A stretch of 64,000 nt of DNA from Frigidibacter sp. ROC022. GTDB taxonomy: Bacteria; Pseudomonadota; Alphaproteobacteria; Rhodobacterales; Rhodobacteraceae. The stretch spans positions 496,001 through 560,000 of the forward strand of contig NZ_JANQDU010000003.1 in assembly GCF_024723735.1 (NCBI RefSeq), in the 5' to 3' direction. Under the pieces are notes generated by a model, which made no database searches, had not been told where the DNA came from, and saw nothing but the letters and a program-made list of their open reading frames with translations. Of the stretch, positions 39,037 to 46,648 are shown in pieces (position 1 is the first letter of the stretch; every line of letters starts with the position of its first letter). The translations under genes and the position numbers were made by a program.

Positions 39037-39971
39037 CGCGACACTCTCGGGTCCAGCCAGACCTGCACGAGGTCGGTCAAGAGGAAGGTCACCGACACCA
39101 GCACCGCCAGCGCTATGGTCAGGCCCTGCACCACCGGGTAGTCGCGGCCATAGATGCTGTCGACCATCAGCCGGCCGGCGCCGGGGATGGCAAAGACCGT
39201 CTCGGTGATGACCGCGCCGCTGAGCAGGGTGCCGATCGACAGGCCGAACAGCGCCACGGTCGAGATCAGCGCATTGCGCAGCACATGCCGGAACAGCACC
39301 AGTTTCGGGGCGAGGCCCTTGGAACGGGCGAATTGCACGTATTCGGCGTCGATCACCCCGATGATCGCGCTGCGCAGGTTGCGCATCAGGATCGCCGAGA
39401 GGCTGAAGGCCAGTGTCACAGCCGGCAGGAACAGGTGATAGAGGTTGTCCACGAAGCCCTCGCCATAGCCGCCGACCGGGAACCAGCGCAGCTTGGCGCC
39501 GAAGACGGTGAGCAGGATCAGGCCGAGGTAGAAGACCGGCATCGAAAGCCCCACCTGGAAGGCCCCGCGCACCGTGCTGTCGGCGGCGGTGCCGCGCCGC
39601 AGGGCGGCGACGAAGGCCAGCGGCACCGCCATGACCACCGCGATCAGCGCCGCCATGACCGTCAGCATGATGGTGACGGGCAGGCGATCCGCGATCAGCG
39701 TGGTGACCGGCAGCTTGAGATGAATGGAATCGCCGAGATCTCCGGTGGCCACCGATTTCACGAAGACACCGAACTGGACCACAAGCGGACGGTCGAGTCC
39801 GAGTTCGCGGTTGATCCGTTCGACATCGGCATCGACGGCCCGGTCGCCAAGGATGGCGCTGGCCGGATCACCGGGCAGAAGGCGCACCAGCGCAAAGACC
39901 ACGATCAGGATGAACAGGACTGTCGGGATCAGTTGCAGCAGGCGGCGTGCGATATAGCTGGCCAATTGCAA
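39033..39971 (-). CDS. Oligopeptide ABC transporter permease, OppB/DppB-like (TTG start)
   Basis: A 312-residue permease that begins QLASYIARRLLQLIPTVLF and continues with LVRLLPGDPAS, the OppB/DppB pattern; the EAA-type loop is YVQFARSKGLAPKLV. No ATG or GTG lies in frame before the conserved N-terminus: the only candidates are TTG at 39971 and TTG at 39965, and neither has a recognisable ribosome site (the upstream bases on this strand are C-rich). A GAAA-tetraloop hairpin lies 35 nt upstream. Weak initiation here would keep the pore below the binding protein in amount. Confidence 0.9.
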   Translation of the reverse strand: MQLASYIARRLLQLIPTVLFILIVVFALVRLLPGDPASAILGDRAVDADVERINRELGLDRPLVVQFGVFVKSVATGDLGDSIHLKLPVTTLIADRLPVTIMLTVMAALIAVVMAVPLAFVAALRRGTAADSTVRGAFQVGLSMPVFYLGLILLTVFGAKLRWFPVGGYGEGFVDNLYHLFLPAVTLAFSLSAILMRNLRSAIIGVIDAEYVQFARSKGLAPKLVLFRHVLRNALISTVALFGLSIGTLLSGAVITETVFAIPGAGRLMVDSIYGRDYPVVQGLTIALAVLVSVTFLLTDLVQVWLDPRVSR

Positions 39972-40005
39972 GGGGGGAGTCTTTCGGCTGAGGTCTTGGG
40001 TGGCA

Positions 40006-40027
40006 GCGGAGGGGTTTCCCCCTCCGC
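40006..40027 (-). promoter_or_regulatory. GAAA-tetraloop hairpin after the second binding-protein gene
   Basis: A 9-bp perfect stem (40006-40014 with 40019-40027); on the minus strand the loop reads GAAA, a GNRA tetraloop. It lies 9 bp past the binding-protein stop and 35 bp before the permease start. No T-run follows, so mRNA stabilisation or attenuation is more likely than full termination. Confidence 0.68.
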
Positions 40028-40036
40028 GCCTTGGTT

Positions 40037-41614
40037 TTACTGGTCGAGCCAGGTCTCGGTGAAGATGTTGTTGCCGAGCGGGATCTGGTAGAACCCGTTC
40101 ACCTTCTGGCTCAACGCCACCGGGTAGGGCGTCTCATACAGGGGAATGGTCGGCCCGGTCGCATTGAAGATCTCCTGGATACGGGCAAACTGCTCCGCCC
40201 GCTTCACCGGGTCCATCTCTTTCTGCGATTCCTCGAACAGCTTGTCGACCTCGGCGTTCTTCCAGCCGGAATGCAGCGCGTCGATGGTCGGGCTGTAGGC
40301 GAAATACGAGGTGATCTGGCTGGGGTCGGAGATGTCGTTGGTCCAGCCGCCGGTCCGCATCTCGAAGGTGCCGGCCCGGTACTGTTCGGTCCGGGAGGCG
40401 TTGTCCACCTGGCGGATTTCCAGATCGATGCCGATCGCCTTCCACATCTGCTGCAGGGCGGTGGTGATGCCCAGATCGTCCTGGTTCCCGGCGATGGTCA
40501 GGATCGAGATCTTGAAGCCGTCGGGATAGCCGGATTCGGCCATCAGGGCCTTGGCCTTCTCGAGATCGTAGGGGAACAGCGGCTTGTCACCCGAGTGCAT
40601 CGGGGTGGAGGACGCCATGAACGAGGTCAGCGGGGTGCCGACGCCATAGGTGACGACCTGCACCAGCGCCTCCTTGTTGGCGGCGTAGTTCATCGCCTGG
40701 CGCACCTTCTCGTCGGCCAGCGGATTGGGCTTGCCGTTGATCTCGGGGCGGACGTTCATGATGATGTCCCAGACGCGGGTGCCGGGGAACAGTTCCATCT
40801 TGATGTTGGGGTCGGCCTTCAGCTCTCCCACGCGGGCGAAGGGAATGAACTCGGCCCCGTCGATGTCACCCGATTGCAGTTTCAGGATCCGGGTGGCGTC
40901 GTCCGGGATCACCTCGAAGTTCAGCCCGTCGAGATAGGGCAGCGGCTTTCCGTCGGCGCCCTTGGCCCAGTAGTACTCGTTCCGGGTCATCTTCATGCTC
41001 GACCCGCGGTCCCAGCTGGTCAGCACGAAGGGGCCGGTTCCGATCGGGTGCTTGCCGAATTCCTGCGCCTTCTCGGCGTCGGTTTCGCCCGGCATCGCTT
41101 CGAAGGCGGCCTTGGGCATGATCGCCGTGTTGAACACGCTGAGCGCGGCCAGGATCGTCGGATCGGGGTATTTCAGTTTGATGACGATGGTGCCCGCATC
41201 GGGGGCGGTCACGGTATCGACCGAAGCGAGGATGAAGTTCCAGATGCCGTTGTCCGGGTTCTTTGCCCGGTTCAGCGACCAGATCACGTCCTCGGTGGTC
41301 ATCGGGGTGCCGTCCGAGAACTTGACCCCTTCGCGCAGTTTCAGCGTGACCTCGTCGCCGGCCTCGTTGACGCTCCATTCGGTGGCCAGGCCCGGCTTCA
41401 GCGTCATGCCGTCCGGGCTCGACATGATCAGGGTTTCGTAGAAGTTCGTCATGACCCAGATATCGACGTTCGCGTCGTTCAGGACCGGGTCGAGGAACAG
41501 GCTGTCCGTGTAGCGGCCATATGTCATGACACCACCGCGTTCCTGGGCCGAAACGGCGCTAAGGCCCCCCAGCAACGCGGTTACAGACAGCGCGGCAGCG
41601 GCGACTATCTTCAT
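40037..41614 (-). CDS. ABC transporter substrate-binding protein, family 5 (peptide/nickel type)
   Basis: A 525-residue periplasmic binding protein. The signal peptide is about residues 1-23 (SAVSA before QERGGVM). Family 5 landmarks: GLATEWSVNEAGDEVTLKLR, FSDGTPMTTEDVIWSLNRAK and GTGPFVLTSWDRGS. It is less DppA-like than the first binding protein, so a different ligand is likely. The ATG has GGAG eight bases upstream. It is the first gene of the opp-type operon and divergent from the GntR gene; a palindrome overlaps its likely -35 box. Confidence 0.92.
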   Translation of the reverse strand: MKIVAAAALSVTALLGGLSAVSAQERGGVMTYGRYTDSLFLDPVLNDANVDIWVMTNFYETLIMSSPDGMTLKPGLATEWSVNEAGDEVTLKLREGVKFSDGTPMTTEDVIWSLNRAKNPDNGIWNFILASVDTVTAPDAGTIVIKLKYPDPTILAALSVFNTAIMPKAAFEAMPGETDAEKAQEFGKHPIGTGPFVLTSWDRGSSMKMTRNEYYWAKGADGKPLPYLDGLNFEVIPDDATRILKLQSGDIDGAEFIPFARVGELKADPNIKMELFPGTRVWDIIMNVRPEINGKPNPLADEKVRQAMNYAANKEALVQVVTYGVGTPLTSFMASSTPMHSGDKPLFPYDLEKAKALMAESGYPDGFKISILTIAGNQDDLGITTALQQMWKAIGIDLEIRQVDNASRTEQYRAGTFEMRTGGWTNDISDPSQITSYFAYSPTIDALHSGWKNAEVDKLFEESQKEMDPVKRAEQFARIQEIFNATGPTIPLYETPYPVALSQKVNGFYQIPLGNNIFTETWLDQ

Positions 41615-41671
41615 TTCAGCATCTCCATGTTGGAACAGTGTGATGTGGACTTAAAACGTTCCACGGTTGTC

Positions 41672-41689
41672 GTATTGTGTCAACAATAC
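41672..41689. promoter_or_regulatory. Operator-like palindrome GTATTGT-GTCA-ACAATAC over a -35 box
   Basis: A perfect 7-bp inverted repeat with a 4-nt centre in the 177-bp, relatively AT-rich gap between the divergent binding-protein and GntR genes. The form GT...AC with symmetric arms suits a GntR-type operator. On the minus strand its centre contains TTGACA (41683-41678), a perfect -35 for the binding-protein gene, though no good -10 was found at 16-18 nt. Confidence 0.6.
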
Positions 41690-41759
41690 ACTTCGCTGGA
41701 TTTTCGGGCAAGCGCGCCCTAAAGTAAGTCACAATCCGCGAATTTCTGTCGAATCGTAT

Positions 41760-41767
41760 CACTAGTG
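41760..41767. promoter_or_regulatory. Second palindrome CACTAGTG near the GntR gene start
   Basis: An 8-bp perfect palindrome, flanked by AATCGT (41752-41757) and ACGATT (41772-41777), which are complementary but one base off centre. It lies 25 bp before the GntR start codon and could be a second operator half used for autoregulation. Weak evidence. Confidence 0.35.
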
Positions 41768-41791
41768 TAGCACGATTTTTCGAGGCTCAGA

Positions 41792-42781
41792 ATGAAAATC
41801 AGGATAGACCGCAGTTCGGACATCTCGATCCGCCAGCAATTGAAGGGCGCCATCGAGAACGACATTTCCTTTGGCGACAAGGCCGTGGGCGATCCGCTGC
41901 CGTCGGTGCGCGAGCTGGCCCAGCAGGTCGGAGTGGCGCCGGTCACGGTGAGCAAGGTCTATACCGCGCTGAAGGCCGAGGGGCTGATCGAGGCGCGGTC
42001 AGGCTCGGGCACATTCGTTGCCGACAGCGCCCTGGCCCGAATCGGCAGCCATGCCGAGAAACCGAGATTGCAGCGCGAAATCGACGCCGTCTTCGACCTT
42101 GCGCTGAAGCTGGGCTGCACGCCGTCGCAGTTCCTGACGCTGGTCAACGGCCGGATCGCCAATCATGTCGCGTCGGGGGATCGCAAGCGAATCATAATGC
42201 TGGGCCGGTTCGACGATGCGACGGCCAGCTATGCCCGATGCATCGAACGGCAGGTCGGCCGGCTTGCCACCGTGGATGCCACCACGATGACGGAACTGAA
42301 GTCGGCCCCGGAACTGCGTGCCGGACTTCGGGCCGGCGACCTGGTGCTGACCTTCTCTTATCTCGAGGATGAGGCCCGCAGGCTGCTGCCCGAGGCCAAG
42401 GTCCTGTCGCTGCATTTCATCCCGTCCGAGGCGACCCGGATGGCGCTGGCCTCGATCGACCCGGATGCGCGGGTCGGCGTGGTGTCGCGGTTCGCCGATT
42501 TCCTTCCGATCCTCAGCCTCGGGGTGCGCCGCTTTGCCGCGCATCTGCAATATGTCACGACCCACGCCGCCGACGATCCGTCGATGCCGGAGGCGCTGGC
42601 CGATTGCGACGTGGTGATTCTCTCGACCGGGGCCGAGGAGGCCGCCAAATCGGCGCCGCCCGAGGCGGTCAGGATCGAATACCGCCATGTTCCCGACCCC
42701 GGCGACATCAACGCGCGGGTCATCCCCCTTCTCACGCAAGAAGCCATGCCCGAAGGCCGTGGCAGAAAGGAAGCATCATGA
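41792..42781 (+). CDS. GntR family transcriptional regulator with unusual C-terminal domain
   Basis: A 329-residue regulator. The N-terminal winged HTH (about 1-75) has the GntR pattern: ISIRQQLKGAI, LPSVRELAQQVGVAPVTVSKVYTALKAEGLIEARSGSGTFV. The remaining 250 residues are not an FCD, UTRA or aminotransferase domain that I can recognise; the pattern of short hydrophobic strands (LVLTFSY, VLSLHF, VGVVS, VVIL) suggests a ligand-binding alpha/beta fold. Good GAGG site before the ATG. It probably controls both the divergent importer and the operon it begins; its stop overlaps the creatininase-family start. Confidence 0.85.
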   Translation: MKIRIDRSSDISIRQQLKGAIENDISFGDKAVGDPLPSVRELAQQVGVAPVTVSKVYTALKAEGLIEARSGSGTFVADSALARIGSHAEKPRLQREIDAVFDLALKLGCTPSQFLTLVNGRIANHVASGDRKRIIMLGRFDDATASYARCIERQVGRLATVDATTMTELKSAPELRAGLRAGDLVLTFSYLEDEARRLLPEAKVLSLHFIPSEATRMALASIDPDARVGVVSRFADFLPILSLGVRRFAAHLQYVTTHAADDPSMPEALADCDVVILSTGAEEAAKSAPPEAVRIEYRHVPDPGDINARVIPLLTQEAMPEGRGRKEAS

Positions 42782-43479
42782 GAGTATCCGACATGAACTG
42801 GAGCCAGGTCGAGGCCTGGCTCGAGCACAGCGATCTGGCCGTCCTGCCGCTGGGCAGCACGGAACAGCACGCCGGGCTGTCCCTGTCGGTGGATTCGATC
42901 CTGTCCGAGAAGGTGGCGCTGGATGCCGCCGAGCCTCTGGGAGTACCGGTGTTCCCGGTGGTTCCCTATGGTCTGACGCCGTATTTCCTGGGCTATCCGG
43001 GCAGCGTCAGCCTGCGGGTGGACACCTATGTGCGTCTGGTGCGCGACATCCTGGATTCGCTGCGTGGCCAGGGCTTCCGCCGGATCCTGATCGTCAACGG
43101 CCATGGCGGCAACGCGCCCGCCGGGGCGCTGGCGATCGAGTGGATGGCCGACAATCCGGACTGCTCGGTGAAATTCCACAACTGGTGGAATTCGCCCAAG
43201 ACCTTCGCGAAGGTGCAGGAGATCGACAAGGTCGCCTCGCATGCCAGCTGGATGGAGAACTTCGCCTGGACCCGTCTCGACGGGGTCGACATGCCGACGC
43301 AGCAGAAGCCGATGATCGACACCGACCGGATGCGGGCGATGAATCCGAAAGAGGTGCGCGACTATCTGGGTGACGGCAATTTCGGCGGCTACTATCAGCG
43401 GCCGGACGAAGAGATGCAGGCGATCTGGGATATCGCCGTGGCCGAGACCCGCGCCCTGATGGACGAGGCCTGGAAATGA
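42778..43479 (+). CDS. Creatininase family protein (creatinine amidohydrolase type)
   Basis: A 233-residue metal-dependent amidohydrolase. The family's metal-binding start motif is seen as LPLGSTEQHAGLSLSVDS (Glu, His and Asp ligands), and the second motif as VNGHGGNAPAG. Members open cyclic amides such as creatinine, or hydrolyse formamides in cofactor and riboflavin routes; here the next genes are a reductase, SDR, dipeptidase and amidase, so opening of a cyclic amide or lactam is a fair guess. It overlaps both neighbours by 4 bp. Confidence 0.86.
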   Translation: MRVSDMNWSQVEAWLEHSDLAVLPLGSTEQHAGLSLSVDSILSEKVALDAAEPLGVPVFPVVPYGLTPYFLGYPGSVSLRVDTYVRLVRDILDSLRGQGFRRILIVNGHGGNAPAGALAIEWMADNPDCSVKFHNWWNSPKTFAKVQEIDKVASHASWMENFAWTRLDGVDMPTQQKPMIDTDRMRAMNPKEVRDYLGDGNFGGYYQRPDEEMQAIWDIAVAETRALMDEAWK

Positions 43480-44507
43480 GCGACACGGAATCCGACCCGA
43501 TCGTCATCTGGGGCGCCGGGGCCATCGGCGGCTCGCTGGGCGCGGTCTGGCAGAGCAAGGGGCACGAGGTCATCTTCGTGGACAATGTCCCGGAACACGT
43601 CGCGGCGATCAACCGCGACGGGCTGAAGATCGTCGGGCCGGTCCTCGAGACGACCGCCCGGGCCCCGGCCTTTCTGCCCGCCGATCTGAAGGGCAGGTAT
43701 CGCCGCATCTTCCTGTGCGTGAAGGCCCTGCACACCGTCGATGCCGCAAAGGCGCTGGCGCCGCATCTGGCCGAGGACGGCTATGTCGTCTCGGCCCAGA
43801 ACGGGTTGAACGAGATCGAGATTGCCGGGGTGGTGGGCGAGAAGCGCACCATCGGCTGTTTCGTCAACTTCGGCGCCGATTATCTGGAGCCGGGCGTCGT
43901 GACCTATTCCGGTCGGGGCGCCGTGGTCGTGGGCGAACTGGACGGCGTGGAAACCGACCGGATCCGGGCGCTGCACGCGCTGATGCGCGAGTTCGACGAC
44001 AAGGCGGTGCTCACCTCGAACATCTGGGGCTATCTCTGGGGCAAGCTGGTCTACGGGGCGATGCTGTTTGCCACTGCCCTGACCAATGACAGCATTGCCG
44101 ATGTGCTCGAAGATACCGAGACGCGCCCGGTGCAGACGGCGCTGGCGCAGGAAGTGGGGCGGATCGCCGAGGCCGAAGGCGTGCGGACCGAGGCTTTCAA
44201 CGGTTTCGATCCGGCGGCGTTCCGGCCCGGCGCCTCTCAGGCGGCGATCGACAAGAGCTTTGCCGACATGGTGGCGCACAACCGCACCTCGGCCAAGTCG
44301 CATTCCGGCATCTGGCGCGACCTGGCGGTGCGCAAGCGCAAGACCGAGGCCCGGCCGCAACTGGGACCGATCGTCGAGACCGGCCGAAAGCGCGGCGTTC
44401 CGGCGCCGCTGACCGAACGGCTGATCGAGATGATCGAGGAAATCGAAAGCGGCAAGCGGCCGCTTTCGCGCGACAATCTGACGGAACTGGCAGGAGTCAT
44501 GTCATGA
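43476..44507 (+). CDS. Ketopantoate reductase (PanE/ApbA) family oxidoreductase
   Basis: A 343-residue NAD(P)-dependent enzyme. The dinucleotide motif is IWGAGAIGGSLGAVW (residues about 11-25) with VDNVPEHV next; the middle has the family's K-containing segment FLCVKALHT and NGLNEIE, and the C-terminal helical domain has WGYLWGKLVYGAMLFATALTN. True PanE is part of CoA synthesis, but this copy sits in a catabolic operon, so it more likely reduces or oxidises another 2-oxo/2-hydroxy acid. Coupled on both sides by 4-bp overlaps. Confidence 0.86.
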   Translation: MSDTESDPIVIWGAGAIGGSLGAVWQSKGHEVIFVDNVPEHVAAINRDGLKIVGPVLETTARAPAFLPADLKGRYRRIFLCVKALHTVDAAKALAPHLAEDGYVVSAQNGLNEIEIAGVVGEKRTIGCFVNFGADYLEPGVVTYSGRGAVVVGELDGVETDRIRALHALMREFDDKAVLTSNIWGYLWGKLVYGAMLFATALTNDSIADVLEDTETRPVQTALAQEVGRIAEAEGVRTEAFNGFDPAAFRPGASQAAIDKSFADMVAHNRTSAKSHSGIWRDLAVRKRKTEARPQLGPIVETGRKRGVPAPLTERLIEMIEEIESGKRPLSRDNLTELAGVMS

Positions 44508-45262
44508 ATATCGGTTTTGAGGGGAAGCGGGTCATCGTGACCGGCGCCGCACATGGCTTTGGCCGCGCCATCGCGCATGCGTTTTCGGCACGCGGGGCCG
44601 AGGTCCATGCGCTGGACGTGAATGCCGAGGGACTGGCCGAGACGGTCGCCACCGCGCCCGGCAAATGCGAAAGCGCGCTCTGCGACGTGGGCGACCGCGA
44701 CGCGGTGCAGGCCGTTGTGAAGGGGATCGAGGCCAAGGGCGGCGCCATAGACGTTCTGGTGAACAATGCCGGTGGCGTGCGCGGTCAGGTCGGGCGCCCG
44801 ATCGAGGAGATCAGTGCCGAGGACTGGCAGACCATCTTCGACGTCAACCTGTCCGGGGCGTTCTTCATGACCCAGGCGGTGGCGCCGGGGATGAAGGCCG
44901 CCGGCAAGGGCCGGGTGGTGATGATCTCCAGCGGCGCCGGCCGCGGGGTCAGCCTGACCGGCATCCAGGCCTATGCCAGCGCCAAGGCCGGGCAGATCGG
45001 CCTGACCCGGCAACTGGCGCATGAGCTGGGGCAGTTCGGGATCACCGTGAACAATGTCGCGCCGGGCTTCGTGCTGTCGAACCCGACGACCGAGAAGCAG
45101 TTCGCGGCCATGGGCGAAGAGGGGCAGAAGCGGCTTCTGTCCAACATCGCGATGCGCAGGCTGGGCAGCCCGGATGACATCGCCCATGCGGTGCTGTTCT
45201 TCGCCTCGGATTACGCGGGCTGGGTCACCGGCGAGACGCTGGGCGTGGACGGTGGCAAATGA
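44504..45262 (+). CDS. Short-chain dehydrogenase/reductase
   Basis: A 252-residue classical SDR. Cofactor motif TGAAHGFGRAIA (TGxxxGxG), NNAGG near residue 90, and the catalytic Ser, Tyr and Lys in ISSGAGRG and YASAK. Asp at the end of the second strand (LDVNAEG) favours NAD over NADP. It presumably handles a hydroxy/keto step of the same pathway as the PanE-like enzyme. Its ATG overlaps the PanE-like stop and its stop overlaps the M20 gene start. Confidence 0.9.
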   Translation: MNIGFEGKRVIVTGAAHGFGRAIAHAFSARGAEVHALDVNAEGLAETVATAPGKCESALCDVGDRDAVQAVVKGIEAKGGAIDVLVNNAGGVRGQVGRPIEEISAEDWQTIFDVNLSGAFFMTQAVAPGMKAAGKGRVVMISSGAGRGVSLTGIQAYASAKAGQIGLTRQLAHELGQFGITVNNVAPGFVLSNPTTEKQFAAMGEEGQKRLLSNIAMRRLGSPDDIAHAVLFFASDYAGWVTGETLGVDGGK

Positions 45263-46647
45263 GCGAAGTCGAGGACTGGCTTGCCGCCCATGAAGCCGAG
45301 TCGCTGGAAACGCTGAAGGCCTTCTGCCGGATTCCCAGCGTCTCGACCGACCCGGCCTTTGCCGAGGGGATCAGGGACGCCTCGGCCTTTGTCGCCGACC
45401 GGCTGCGCGAGGCCGGGTTTCCGACGGTCGAGGTCATCCCGACCGGCGGCCACCCCGTAGTGCTGGCCGAATGGTGCGACAGCCCCGGCGCGCCGACGGT
45501 TCTGGTCTATGGCCACTATGACGTGCAGCCGCCCGATCCGCTGGACAAATGGCGCTCGGCGCCGTTTGAACCGGAGATCCGGGAGGACCGGCTCTATGCG
45601 CGTGGCGTGTCCGACGACAAGGGGCCGCTGCTGATCCCGCTGCTGGTGGCGCGGGCGTTCGATGCGACCCGCGGCCGCCTGCCGGTGAACCTGAAGGTGA
45701 TCGTCGAGGGCGAGGAGGAATCCGGCAGCCCGCATCTGGATCAGACCGTCGAGCGGCTGAAGGACCGGCTGGCCTGCGATTTCGTGCTGTCGGCCGATGG
45801 CGCGATGTGGCGCGCCGACCTGCCGTCGATGACGGTGGCCAGCCGCGGCATGACCGCCCTGGAAGTCTTCGTCGAAGGTGCCGGCAAGGATCTGCATTCG
45901 GGCCGCCATGGCGGCACCGGGCCGAACCCGATCCGGGCGCTGGTGCATATGCTGGCCTCGCTGCACGACGAGGCGGGCAACGTGACCGTGCCGGGTTTCG
46001 CCGACAGCGCCTTGCCTGCCGATCCGGCGATCCGCGAGGCGATCCGGAGCGTCGGTTTCGATGTCGGGGCCTATTTCGACAGCATCGGCGCCGAGCGGCC
46101 CGATCCGCTGCCCGGCGGCGAGGAGTTCCTGACCCGGCAATGGCTGATCCCGACGCTGGAGTTCAACGGCATCTCCGGCGGTTATCAGGGCGCGGGCACC
46201 AAGACGGTGATCCCGTCGAGTGCCTCGGCCAAGATCACCTGCCGGCTGGTCGCGGGACAGGACCCGGCCAAGGTGGCCGATGCCATCACCCGGCAGCTGG
46301 AAAGCGTTCTGCCCACGGGCTTCAGGCTGAAGGTGACGCGCCACGGACCTGGCAGTTCGGCCTTCGCGCTCGACCCCGAATTGCCGGCGCTGAAGCTGGC
46401 CGAGGAGATTCTCGGGGAATTGCTGGGCGCGCATCCGCTGCGGGTGGCGATGGGCGCGACGATTCCGATCGGCGACGTGTTCGCGAAACATCTCGGCGCC
46501 AGCATCGTGTTCTTCTCCTTCTCGACATCGGATGAGGACTATCACGCCCCGAACGAGTTCTTCCGCCTGTCCAGCTTCCGCACCGGGCAGATTGCCTGGG
46601 CGCGGATACTCGAACGGTTGGGCGCTTCCGCGGCCGGGGGGGGCTGA
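45259..46647 (+). CDS. M20 family dipeptidase
   Basis: A 462-residue cytoplasmic zinc peptidase of the M20 dipeptidase/carnosinase-like group. Metal ligands: His86 and Asp88 region in VYGHYDVQPPDPLDKW, Asp119 in RGVSDDKG, the catalytic/ligand Glu pair in EGEEESGSPHL, and a His near the end in SDEDYHAPNEFF. A dimerisation lid domain occupies the middle (GKDLHSGRHGG). It should split dipeptides or N-acyl amino acids. It is coupled to the SDR by 4 bp; the amidase gene follows 1 bp after its stop. Confidence 0.93.
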   Translation: MSEVEDWLAAHEAESLETLKAFCRIPSVSTDPAFAEGIRDASAFVADRLREAGFPTVEVIPTGGHPVVLAEWCDSPGAPTVLVYGHYDVQPPDPLDKWRSAPFEPEIREDRLYARGVSDDKGPLLIPLLVARAFDATRGRLPVNLKVIVEGEEESGSPHLDQTVERLKDRLACDFVLSADGAMWRADLPSMTVASRGMTALEVFVEGAGKDLHSGRHGGTGPNPIRALVHMLASLHDEAGNVTVPGFADSALPADPAIREAIRSVGFDVGAYFDSIGAERPDPLPGGEEFLTRQWLIPTLEFNGISGGYQGAGTKTVIPSSASAKITCRLVAGQDPAKVADAITRQLESVLPTGFRLKVTRHGPGSSAFALDPELPALKLAEEILGELLGAHPLRVAMGATIPIGDVFAKHLGASIVFFSFSTSDEDYHAPNEFFRLSSFRTGQIAWARILERLGASAAGGG

Positions 46648-46648
46648 G

